Part shown: positions 1-8,279 of the stretch, one piece after another
Numbering within the stretch: position 1 is the stretch's first letter
Layout of the letters: the number at the start of each line of letters is the position of its first letter
Source: Nephromyces sp. MM_2019
Lineage: Eukaryota; Apicomplexa; Aconoidasida; Nephromycida
Assembly (NCBI GenBank): GCA_015657535.1
Contig: JADHZB010002151.1
Span: forward strand, 99,061-114,503
Reading direction: 5' to 3'
DNA: 15,443 nt
Notes under the pieces: generated by a model
Database searches by the model: none
What the model was told of the DNA's origin: nothing
The model's input: only the letters and a program-made list of their open reading frames with translations
Translations under genes and position numbers: made by a program

Positions 1-228
1 TGTGTGTAGAGTGTGTGTAGAGTGTGTGTAGAGTGTGTGTGGAGTGTGTGTAGTGTGTGTGTAATGTGTGTGTAGAGTGTGTGTGGAGTGTGTGTGGAGT
101 GTGTGTGGAGTGTGTGTGGAGTGTGTGTATGGAGTGTGTGTGGCGTGTATATTGTGTGTGTGTAGTGTGTGTGTGCATTGTGTGTTTAGCGTGTGTGTGT
201 ATGTATGTGTGTCTGTGTGTGTTATGAG
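1..228. repeat. TG-rich microsatellite inside the last visible intron
   Basis: This is a nearly pure run of TGTGTG blocks punctuated by GAG, TAG and GG, with an approximate 11-12 bp period (GTGTGTGGAGT type) clearest at 60-130. It lies downstream of the donor at 349-348, so it is intron of the p60-like gene. The open frames across it encode only Cys/Val-rich low-complexity strings and are not genes. Confidence 0.85.
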
Positions 229-260
229 TGTGGATATATATATATATATATATATCCACA
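229..260. repeat. Perfect 32-bp AT-cored palindrome
   Basis: TGTGG, then 11 AT steps, then CCACA form a perfect inverted repeat. It lies in the last visible intron of the p60-like gene and could extrude as a cruciform or fold as a hairpin. It is probably a by-product of microsatellite growth. Confidence 0.8.
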
Positions 261-349
261 TCTATATTGTGTGTATAGATATAGTGTGTGTGTATATATA
301 TTGTTTGTATAGATATATTGTGTGTGTGTGTGTGTGTAATAGTGTGTAC

Positions 350-1928
350 CTTCGGGACAACGTAGAGAAGAGAAGATTTTCCAATTTTCTGAAATATCTG
401 AATCGGCCTGAAGTTTGTCATTGGTGTGTGTGTGCATTTTTTCCAGCTCCAAAATGTGTACAAAACCAGCATTATCACAGCTAATTAAAAATTGGCCTAA
501 TACATATTAATAGTGTAGGGTGGGTGTGTGTGTGTGTAAAAAACAGGGGGTTAGATGTGTGTGTAAAATAGGTTTGGGGTATGTGTGTGTAAAATAGGTT
601 TGGGGTATGTGTGTGCAAAAATAATAATGAGATAGAACAAATCATCATCTACACACACAATTATATATACATGATAATAACTTACCATTTGGAGACCACC
701 TAATAACACCTACTTCATTGGGTGAGTGATGATCAGATGTGTACACACAAAATGTAGTTGTTAAGGGACTTTTGGGGGGGGTGTTTGCTGATGTGTATGT
801 GTGTGTGTGTGTGTGTGTATCACCATAAGTATCCTTTAAATTTTTAGGGTCATTCTGTTCTTCCTCAGTTAAGTCTACAGAACAATTAATTATCCAAATC
901 CTTACAAAATAGGCTGCAGAGGTTGCTAATCGTTCCTGTGTGTGTGAAAATATATATGTGTAAATATGGCTAAATGTGTGTAAATATAGATCAAAAATGT
1001 GTGTTCAGGATGAAAACAGGTATGTGTATATATGTGTGTGTAGTTAACATGTGTAATAGGATCAAAATAGGGTGTGTGTGTATATGTGTGTAGTCAACAT
1101 GTGTGTCAGGATGAAGATAGGGTGTGTGTATATGCGTGTGTATATGTGTGTGTATATGTGTGTAGTCAACATGTGTGTCAGGAAGTAAATAGGTTGGGTG
1201 TGTGTATATATATTCTTTTAGTCAACATGTTTGTCAGGTTGGAGATAGGGTGTGTGTGTATGTGTGTGTATATGTGTGTAGTCAGCATGTGTGTCAGGAC
1301 GAAGATAGGGTGTGTATGTGTGATTGTATGAAAGTAGGTTATAATAATGTGCACCGATATAGGGGGGGGTGTATGTATATTCATGTTATGTGTGCCTTGG
1401 TATACGTTGGTAGTTTTGAGCTAAGTGTATTAAAGAATTTTATGTGTATATGTATTCAGCTTATGTTTATTAGGTTTACTTATAAATAAACTGAATGTGT
1501 ATATGTGAGCTGATTGTGTGTGTATATATGTATATATATTTTCGTCTATGTGTGTATGTGTGCCTATATATATGTTTAGTTTCATCTATGTGTGGGTATG
1601 TAAGTTTAAGAAGGATCAAGTAAGGTGTGTCTCAGTAGTTGAATAGGTTAGGGTTTGTGTGTAGGTAATTGGCGGCGCAGAGTTAAGTAATAAATACACT
1701 GAACAAGAGGTTAGTGAGTAGGGATATAAGTGAGTTTATCCTTCTAACTGGTATTAGCAGTCTATTACACACTAGAGATTGTGTGTGTAGGATTAAGTAG
1801 AGTGTAATATTTGAAGGTTAATTTACACACACACATACCCATTTCCAAACATCTTGATGAGGTTGAAAACCAATCGAGGTGATGGACGCCCCAAAATGGT
1901 GAAATATTTTTACCTTTTCAATAATCAT
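350..1928 (-). CDS. CAC2: CAF-1 p60/Cac2-like WD40 histone chaperone subunit, N-terminal part (3' end outside window)
   Basis: Four minus-strand exons are visible: 1928-1839, 935-824, 787-686 and 496-350. Phases close throughout (0, 1, 1, then 1 at the open end), giving about 150 residues. The start ATG is at 1928-1926. Exons 1 and 2 join to give ITSIGFQP ... RLATSAAYFVRIW, the first WD40 blade of the CAF-1 p60/HIRA family (FQ ... RLASAG ... VRIW in p60). Exons 3 and 4 give VGVIRWSPNGQFLISCDNAG, a second blade, then ENWKIFSSLR, matching the p60/Cac2 position where a NW/KW segment precedes the next blade. In that family the protein is the beta-propeller subunit of the nuclear complex that deposits H3-H4 on replicated DNA. 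HIRA is the main alternative; the ENW...LR segment favours p60. The protein has an inserted loop of about 30 residues between blades and a short proline run from eight consecutive C. Introns are 903, 36, 189 and over 349 nt. Gene family fairly sure; the exact orthologue less so. Confidence 0.72.
565..616. repeat. Two copies of a 26-bp repeat in intron 3
   Basis: The unit AAAATAGGTTTGGGGTATGT plus a GT tail occurs at 565 and again at 591. It lies between the p60-like exons at 787-686 and 496-350. The AAAATAGG start resembles the end of the repeated core in intron 1 of the same gene (1004-1330). Confidence 0.8.
1004..1330. repeat. Degenerate tandem repeat in intron 1 with a conserved 31-bp core
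   Basis: A core reading AGTCAACATGTGTGTC followed by AGGATGAAGATAGGG recurs with few changes, beginning at about 1042, 1092, 1164, 1220 and 1280; a partial copy of its second half lies near 1007. The cores are separated by TG/TA microsatellite of variable length, giving spacings of 50, 72, 56 and 60 bp. The array lies within the 903-nt first intron of the p60-like gene. Frames open across it are low complexity and not genes. Confidence 0.82.
1331..1838. other. Remainder of intron 1, no gene seen
   Basis: This is AT- and TG-rich sequence between the repeat array and the donor at 1838-1837. I looked for a further exon here, but the blade reads straight from exon 1 to exon 2 without a gap, so none is needed. 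A run of eight to nine G lies near 1361. Confidence 0.6.
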
Positions 1929-2330
1929 ATCACACACAAGTTTTTAAATGTGTAGATTTTAAAAGTGTATATGTTAAATGTCTATTTGTTAAATGTATAC
2001 GCTATTCAAGGCTAAATACGTAGTATGTGGCCAACACCGAATGATAATAGGGTCAATGTGCATATTGTGTGTAGTATGTTGCCTGTGGGTTTGTTTAGTG
2101 TGTGTGTGTCCGTTGTGTATATATGTCTATTAGATGGGTGTGTGCGTATTATATTTAGTATATAAACATGTGTCATGTGTAAGATATATGTAGCGTGAAT
2201 AAATATTTTGCAAGTATATGGGTGTGTATGCGTGTGTGTGTGTATGCGTGTGTGTGTATGCGTATGCACATATGTGTATGTTTACGCGTATGTGTGTATT
2301 TATGGTGTGTGTGTGTATTATATCTTCATA
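1929..2330. other. TG-rich 5' flank of the p60-like gene
   Basis: Immediately upstream of the p60-like start, the plus strand shows repeated TGTGTG and GTGTATGCGT blocks, densest at 2095-2320. It should contain the promoter and 5' UTR, but I see no recognisable core promoter element. The open frames are low-complexity shadows. Confidence 0.6.
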
Positions 2331-3450
2331 TCTAAACTGTGCAAATTCATTTCTAGTTTTATAACTTTCAGTTAGCTTGAAATAATGCGTGAGAACTCAT
2401 TTAAATTAAATTTGTTAACAAAAGTTTGAATTTTTAAAATTTTCTCTGTTTTATAATTTCAATGTATTTTATAACCAAACTTTTGTGTTTCTCAAGTTTG
2501 TTATTTGTTTTATTATTTTTATTATATATATATATATATATACAATTATAACAAAACGTAATTATGTTATATATATATAATAACATGTAATTATATGTAA
2601 CATTACATTTACATAAATAATATATAAATATATATATTTCTATTTATACATGATAATGTGTAATTATATTAAGTTTAAGGTATTTCCACTGTATGATTTA
2701 ATATAAAATTTTGAATACTTTAAAAATGTGTTGATTTCTTGTTTCCTATAAGTTTATAAATTGTTTCGATACTAGTTTCATTCTCGATTTGTTTGAATTT
2801 TCATTTAACAAAGTTGAATTAATCAACTCTAAACGATATGCTGAATAATAAATTATATAACAAAAATTTGTTATTAATAATTGACATTCATCCTTTCTAT
2901 TTCATCTACTTTTTTTATACTCATCTTGTGCGCTTTATGTACGTTTTTATGTACGTTTTTATGTACGTTTTTTATGTATGTTTTTATGTATATTTTTCGG
3001 TACACATTTTTACGTTTTTGTTATTTTGTCTAATGTTTGTTATTTCTCATGTTCTTAGTTGCTTGATACATCTATACTGTGTGTTTTTGGTTGCCTGCAC
3101 TCATACTTATTTCGTAAATGTTTGTTGGTTTCTTTAACAAAAGTGGGGTTTACAATTTCCAAAGCTACGCAATTTATTCGTTTTAAAATTATTGAAATTT
3201 TTATTGAACTTATATTTTTGTCTCAATAAAACTTCTAATTCAATATTATATACTCTAACCTGAAATATTTTCAAGTTGTATTATAATTTTTAGTCACTAC
3301 TAATTACTTTGGCTTAATTTTAACATGCACACTTTTTCTAGTTAAAAGTTAGCTGGAACATTTTTGCTTTAAGTGTATGTACACTTACTCCCTTTCAATC
3401 AATTCATTGCTAGTTAAAATTGAGTATTTGTTTTCTCTTATGTGGATGTT
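2331..3450. other. AT-rich intergenic DNA, no convincing gene
   Basis: The stretch has long A/T runs and a TATATA microsatellite block near 2520-2640. A plus-strand frame at 2838-3137 encodes a Phe/Tyr/Val-rich string, but a 12-bp repeat generates its middle and it shows no domain, so I do not call it a gene. Confidence 0.55.
2937..2997. repeat. 12-bp tandem repeat, five copies
   Basis: ATGTACGTTTTT is repeated at 2937, 2949 and 2961 (the third with one extra T), followed by two diverged copies at 2974 and 2986. Because the period is a multiple of three it creates a repetitive MYVF-type open frame, which explains that ORF without a gene. Confidence 0.85.
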
Positions 3451-3738
3451 ACACACGTGCACACAACAGATACTACACACATGCAAACAAAAGATACTAC
3501 ACACATGCAAACAAAAGATACTACACACATGCAAACAAAAGATACTACACACATGCAAACAAAAGATACTACACACATGCACACAACAGATACTACACAC
3601 ATGCACACAACAGATACTACACACATGCAAACAAAAGATACTACACACATGCACACAACAGATACTACACACATGCACACAACAGATACTACACACGTGC
3701 ACACAACAGATACTACACACGTGCACACAACAGATACT
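3451..3738. repeat. 24-bp minisatellite, 12 units with three ordered variants
   Basis: The array has exactly twelve 24-bp units of the form ACACAC[A/G]TGC, A[A/C]ACAA, [A/C]AGATACT. Three variants occur: A (CGTGC with CACAACAG), B (CATGC with AAACAAAAG) and C (CATGC with CACAACAG). The order is A, B x4, C x2, B, C x2, A x2. Decayed copies continue to about 3850. There are no spacers between units, so it is not a CRISPR array. The unit length is a multiple of three, so all three plus frames and two minus frames stay open. I see no start context or flanking domain that would make one of them a protein. Confidence 0.92.
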
Positions 3739-3850
3739 AAATAAAGCAGGAAATATACGTCACACACAGCAGATAAATATGCTACATGCTACACACAAAA
3801 GATAGACACTATACAAAACACACAACAGATGCTACATATTACATGCAGTA

Positions 3851-5172
3851 GCTATTAAACACATCACAAACAATTGACAAAAAAAAAATACACTAGATAC
3901 TAGACCCAACACAAACTTTAGGTAATTGTTTATCAATTTATACACAAGCAAATAATTATATAGTTGAATAATTTTAAAAATCTGAGTGCATATTTTTTTG
4001 TAAACACAAAGTTAATGTAATTAGAATAACCTCAAAAAGTTGAGTGTGTAATTGTTCTCACACATAAAATCTATTTGGTCAGGCCGTTCAGTGGATTAGG
4101 TACACAATAATTTTTTACACATAATAATACAACTGTAATAACTTGAAAATATTAATTGTCTAGTACATTTTTATAGTTAAAAATTGAGTACAAAATTCTT
4201 TTAACTTTTCAGATATACTTAATAAATTAAAACGAAGTTATTAACACATAGAAACTTCATTTAGTCCTTTACATATATGTGTTTATTCTTACGATTTGAT
4301 TTTGAAATTTGAAACACTTTATAATATTAAGTATGTGCATGATTTGACTTTTTAGTCTTCAAAAGTTATATCAACTTATGTGTATTTAGGAATCATAAAC
4401 ATCTTCAAGTTGATCAAAAAAAATGCTCAACATCTATCTACACATCTGCGTATGCACACAATCTTGTGTAACTAATAATACCTAGCTTATTTTTTGTTAT
4501 TTTAAGTGAAATATCCTCAATGAGTGCTAAATGAATATAAATTTAAACTCATACCAATATATATATATATATAAATATATATATGTATATATGTATCCAC
4601 ACAAACAAACAAACACAGATACATATATATATACACAAATTCACACATATATATACAAACATAAACATTTATATATATTTATACTTTATGTGAACAGTTA
4701 CACAAATTTTCTTATGTGGTGCGAATTTCAAATAGTGCACAATTAACGTTTCCAAACAACTATTAGAGATCGTGAGATAATCTATGTGTAAAATTTAGTT
4801 TAATATATTTGAACACATTTCATAAATTCCAGGTAGCACATAAAAATGTGTATCACACATTCTTAAGTTTGAAGCTAAAATATTTTATGGATACTCATGG
4901 TTTATTTTATTAATTTGATGCTTGTTAGAGTGAGTGTATTGAAGGATTTGTTTATTCTAAAGGGTGTTTATTTAAGAATCTTTGTATTAAAAATGTGTAT
5001 TTTGCAAAGAATGTGTTTATTGGAGAGGGAAGATGTATTAAAGTATGTGTGTTTTGAAGAGATGCTTAAGTGGTAGATTATCTCTAATTAGGGAGTGAGA
5101 TATAGATTTAGGGGGGGGGGGAATCACATTTAAGCAGTTACCCTACAAAAAAATTAATGTGTATGCATGTGA
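3851..5172. other. AT-rich intergenic DNA, no gene seen
   Basis: The sequence is AT-rich with scattered ACACA and TGTGT words. It includes an AT/TA plus CA low-complexity block at 4555-4690 and an 11-G run at 5111-5121. A slightly GC-richer patch near 4080-4100 looked tRNA-like at its 5' half but lacks the second half. I find no exon with a credible protein. Confidence 0.55.
4925..5060. repeat. Degenerate short repeat built on a GTGTNTATT word
   Basis: Words such as GGGTGTTTATTT, AATGTGTATTTT, AATGTGTTTATTGG and TATGTGTGTTTTG recur every 24-35 bp. This leaves one plus-strand frame open for about 45 codons, but it has no in-frame ATG after its upstream stop and reads as low complexity. Confidence 0.4.
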
Positions 5173-5731
5173 TCAATTAGATATCCATTCTTTTAAGTTA
5201 AGAAATAGGAGGTTATTTTTATCTTGAAGTATGACTAATGAGATTGGGATTGCTTGAATATTTTGTTGGGGTGTGTTTGTGCCAAGTAGTGAGAGAGAAA
5301 TTGAGTGCATAGAGTTATTTAGAAAAGAGAGACGTTCAGCAGGAATTTCAGTTTGTGTAGAAATTGGGAAAAGGAGTTCTGTTTGCGCATGTATATAGAT
5401 ATCCTTTGGGGTTAGGTGTTCGACAAGTATTAAGGGCCCCATTAGACGTGAGTTGGACTGAGGAAGCACCTACACACACACAGATATTCATTATACAGTC
5501 AATGTTCAAAATAAAAATTCATAAATCGACTTAAACTTCACAAATACCAACAACTTCATTAATGTCAGCAACTCCATAGTCATCAACAACGTCATACACG
5601 TATAAAACTTTACACACATCAAAACCTCATACCTCGGTGTGCATGAGGTAAACCAATTGTGGGTAGCTCCACGAGATATCCTCCTGTAATAAGTCTATCA
5701 CTCTATGGGCTACCCATTCTGGCTCACACAT
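5173..5731 (-). CDS. Unrecognised two-exon protein overlapping the C1D stop
   Basis: Exon 1 is 5731-5633 (33 codons). The intron (5632-5470) runs from GTATGA to a TGTGTAG acceptor. Exon 2 is 5469-5173 and ends in TGA. The phase is 0 on both sides, giving 131 residues. The N-terminus (MCEPEWVAHRVIDLLQED) looks like an amphipathic helix. The second exon is rich in Leu, Ile, Ser and Pro and may be mostly beta, for example GPLILVEHLTPKDIYIHAQ. I recognise no family. The proposed ATG (5731-5729) overlaps the end of the C1D frame (stop 5726-5724) by 8 nt. An alternative is a 46-nt intron (5729-5684, GTGTGAG to TTACAG), also phase 0, that would fuse exon 2 and 17 codons of exon 1 to the C1D protein, giving about 269 residues. 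Against that intron, it is less AT-rich than others here and open in the second frame. Exon 2 is secure; the 5' structure is not. Confidence 0.6.
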
Positions 5732-6191
5732 CTCCGTTGGTGGGGTTTCCATCTTCATCAAAGAAGGTGTGTCTAAGGGCTTTAGTGTTTTGTCTTTTTG
5801 GGTTTGATTTGTAGGCGTTAATAAATCGTTTGGCAGCTTCTCGGTCAATTTTGTTTGTGGGTTTGGGTCGGTTTGGGTCGATGTTGGCTAACTTTTTCAT
5901 GGATGTCTGTACACTGTCAAGCTCCGATTTGATTGGGTGAGTCTTTGCATCGTGGCCCCTCAATTTGAGGTAGGCAAAAAATACTGCACACAAAACGTAT
6001 GAGATAGCTGTATGTAACAGTGCGTACTCCCGGGCTGTTAATTTGTCTTCCAATTCGCTCAGAGGCATCAACTGAGTCAACGTGGAGAGTAGTGAGTTAA
6101 GTGATTCGGATGAGTTTGTCAGCTCGTTCAAATCATCTGCAAAATAACTTTCTTCATCATCCAAACCTTGATTATGGAGTTCATCAACCAT
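5724..6191 (-). CDS. C1D: C1D/Rrp47 (Lrp1) family nuclear exosome cofactor
   Basis: This is a single-exon frame of 155 residues, close to human C1D (141). Residues 1-45 are acidic and variable. Residues 46-101 carry the Sas10/Utp3/C1D helical domain: LTAREYALLHTAISYVLCAV, then FFAYLKLRGHDAKTHPIKSE, equivalent to C1D's tyrosine- and leucine-rich helix, G.....HP and basic helix. Residues 114-125 (KIDREAAKRFIN) match the conserved KLDR.AA.RF motif of the C-terminal basic region. In yeast and animals this protein binds the exosome-associated exonuclease Rrp6 and RNA, and helps process 5.8S rRNA and small nucleolar RNAs in the nucleus. Nuclear location and function are inferred from the family. 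The start is the first ATG giving a normal family length. The tail (to residue 155) ends at TGA inside the overlap with the next frame, and an alternative 46-nt intron there would replace the last residue. Confidence 0.88.
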   Translation of the reverse strand: MVDELHNQGLDDEESYFADDLNELTNSSESLNSLLSTLTQLMPLSELEDKLTAREYALLHTAISYVLCAVFFAYLKLRGHDAKTHPIKSELDSVQTSMKKLANIDPNRPKPTNKIDREAAKRFINAYKSNPKRQNTKALRHTFFDEDGNPTNGDV

Positions 6192-7371
6192 CTTATTTCT
6201 AATCAGGAGGAGTGTGGGACAAGGTAAATGGGTGTGTGGTGAGTGTGTGTGAGGTGTAAAGGCGTTAAATATGTGTTTTGAGGAGATAGTGAGGAGGAGA
6301 TATAAAGAGGTGAACGTGTATAATGTAATGTGTGTGTTTTGTGTAGAGTGTAATGTGTGAGCTTGTGGATTCAGTAGAGTGTTTTTGGACGATATAGTGT
6401 CAACAGTTCATGTAGCATATGTTTTTGTAATGAATATGTCAAGACTCTAACGTACTCGACGAGAAATCTAGTGTCATGTACTCGAATGGATGACTAGCTC
6501 ATCTGCGTTATATAGGTTCAAATGTGTTTGAAAAACCATAGACTATGTAGTCTGTTTAATACATGAAAATCATTAAGATGTTTAATTAGATTTTGATGGT
6601 CTTAACGAAACTATTATAAATATTACACACCCTGTTATAATTTGATTTACTCCTCAATCTGATTTTATATTACGATTATTACATGGATACACATGTATAC
6701 GCTCTGCAGGTATATATCTTTCATTAAATGCAATAAACACATCTTAACAATTGAATATTCAAATTTTTTAGGGTTCCTTTCTTTTATTGGTAAATTTTCT
6801 AGTTGAGTGTTTTTAGCTACATTTTGATTTATATATAGTGTGTGTTTTTGTATTGAAATTGAAATAAAATATTGAATTTTTTATAAAAACTATAAGATTT
6901 CAAAATCTATATAACTAGATTTGCTATATATTGGATTTTGGAAAAATTGTTTAATAAGTCAATTGAGCAAATTTTATTAGATGAATTAATTAGCAAATGA
7001 ATTTTTTAAAAGTGTGTCAATTAGCAGCAATTTAATTCAGTGTAAACATTCAACATATAAATATATATATATATATATGTGATTAAATTAAATAGCATAA
7101 TAAAGAGATTTAATGATTTAGTGTGTTACATATATGTATAAAACTCCCTTTTTAATCTCTATTCTTAACTCATTCAAGAAACGCTGCTTTTAATTCATTT
7201 TTTCAATGAATTTACATTTAATTTCCATTTTAATTTTTGAGTGAAACAAATCTGAAATTAATTTCATTTGCTTCTTGAAACAGATTAAAGTTGTCCTGAC
7301 AACCTTCAATTTACCCTATTTCCACTCTTTAGAACCTTTCCAATCTCAGTTCTTGGCTCCTGGGTGTAGCT
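6192..7371. other. Intergenic region upstream of C1D, no gene seen
   Basis: 6192-6370 is GT/GA-rich (GTGTGT, GAGGAG) and should hold the C1D 5' UTR and promoter. 6371-6520 is less AT-rich and contains GTACTCGA twice, at 6452 and 6478, but no cloverleaf or convincing frame. 6520-7200 is very AT-rich with a TATATA run near 7060. 7192-7212 is a perfect 8-bp inverted repeat (AATTCATT ... AATGAATT). 7213-7371 holds the probable 3' UTR of the next minus-strand gene. Confidence 0.55.
7287..7306 (-). other. Small hairpin in the likely 3' UTR of the charged-protein gene
   Basis: On the minus strand AAGGTTGTC and GACAACTTT face each other with two bases between, a nine-pair stem including one G-T pair. 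It begins 66 nt past the stop at 7374-7372 within a patch less AT-rich than its surroundings (about 7290-7370). It could be a UTR element or part of a small RNA; no family recognised. Confidence 0.35.
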
Positions 7372-8279
7372 TTAAAATTGATTCATTTTTTTTGATTTGA
7401 GCGATTGGAATTTCCCAGTTTTCACTTTACTTATGGACTCTTTATGAGCTGCACTGCTTTGAAGCCTTTTCATTACATCCTTTGTGACTAAATTTGTGTC
7501 AATTTTTGGAGCCTAATTAAATAAGTTTATAAATTCATAAAAAGGGTGTGAATGACTCAAATCATTCAATAAATAACTAGAATTTAAGCTTCTTTTACAT
7601 TAATGCTAAATGAAAATTGGATGTGGGTGCGCTATTCTAAGAACTAGCAGAGCAATTCCAAAATTTGTACTAAGCTGTGTTCACAAACGTATGCTTTAAA
7701 AGATAATACATACACACTCAGACTTAATGTGTAAATCAAACTCAAATGTGCGGAAATAAAAGTTGCATATAATATATTTATGCGGTTTTTTAGATTAAAT
7801 TAAAGGATAAAATCTTGTCGTAGATTTGTGTATGCTGACCAATTAATAGTTCATAGGGATGCTTTAGATTATATTTTAGTGTATCAGCTTTAAGATTTAT
7901 TGTTGCTAAGCTAGAAATAAATTAGACTTAACGAATTAACTACCAAGCAAGTCAAATACGCTCACGAATATGACTTTTTAGAGTGTACTATAAAAAATAT
8001 TCATTAACTTTTATAGCTGAGTAATTATAAGCAGCTTACAGCGGGAATAACTTCCTCGTCTCCACCCTCTTCGTCATTATCTGCACCCGTTAAGAAGGCA
8101 TGTATATCTGACGATTGCTTCTCTATTTTTTCTGTAGGTTTGTTTGCATCATCATTTTTGCTTTTATTCTCGGTAGCTTTAATTTTATTTTCAGCTGAGT
8201 CTTTATTCCCTTCGATTTTTTCATTTGGTGTTGACTTGGCACTCTTTTTACTAGAAAAGATATTACCAAAAGGAGCCAT
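7372..8279 (-). CDS. Small highly charged two-exon protein, function unknown
   Basis: Exon 1 is 8279-8040 (80 codons), ending at a strong GTAAGC donor. Exon 2 is 7512-7372, from a TTAATTAG acceptor to TAA, with phase 0 on both sides, giving 126 residues. The protein starts MAPFGNIFSSKKSAKS. Residues 17-57 are Lys/Glu/Asn-rich low complexity. Residues 58-80 are acidic (DNDEEGGDEE). The C-terminal 46 residues are basic (KDVMKRLQSSAAHKES, KSKKMNQF). There is no signal peptide or membrane segment, and I recognise no family. The basic tail and acidic centre would suit a nuclear or RNA-binding protein, but that is a guess. An alternative ending uses a closer acceptor at 7989-7988 and an 11-codon last exon (7987-7952, stop TGA), with a 52-nt intron; then the 7512-7372 exon would belong to something else. 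The hydrophobic plus-strand frame opposite exon 1 is an antisense shadow of the Lys/Glu codons. Confidence 0.55.

Noticed and set aside
68..484. Open frame encoding a Cys/Val-rich string on the plus strand
   Set aside because: It is a translation of TGTGTG microsatellite running antisense through a real exon (496-350) of the p60-like gene.
2012..2269. Minus-strand frame rich in His and Thr
   Set aside because: It is CA-repeat translation with no domain and lies in the 5' flank of the p60-like gene.
2838..3137. Plus-strand 99-residue hydrophobic frame, possibly a small membrane protein
   Set aside because: A 12-bp repeat makes its centre, composition follows the AT-rich DNA, and no topology pattern or family feature is seen.
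3451..3738. CRISPR array
   Set aside because: Units are directly contiguous 24-mers with no spacers, and the context is eukaryotic.
4078..4105. Possible tRNA 5' half (GGCCGTTCAGTGGATTAGG)
   Set aside because: There is no second internal promoter box, anticodon arm or acceptor complement in the following 70 bases.
7790..7910. Minus-strand 39-codon open stretch between the two exons of the charged-protein gene
   Set aside because: It sits after a possible TTCTAG acceptor but needs an incoming phase that the upstream exon's donor does not give, and it ends in a stop without a donor.
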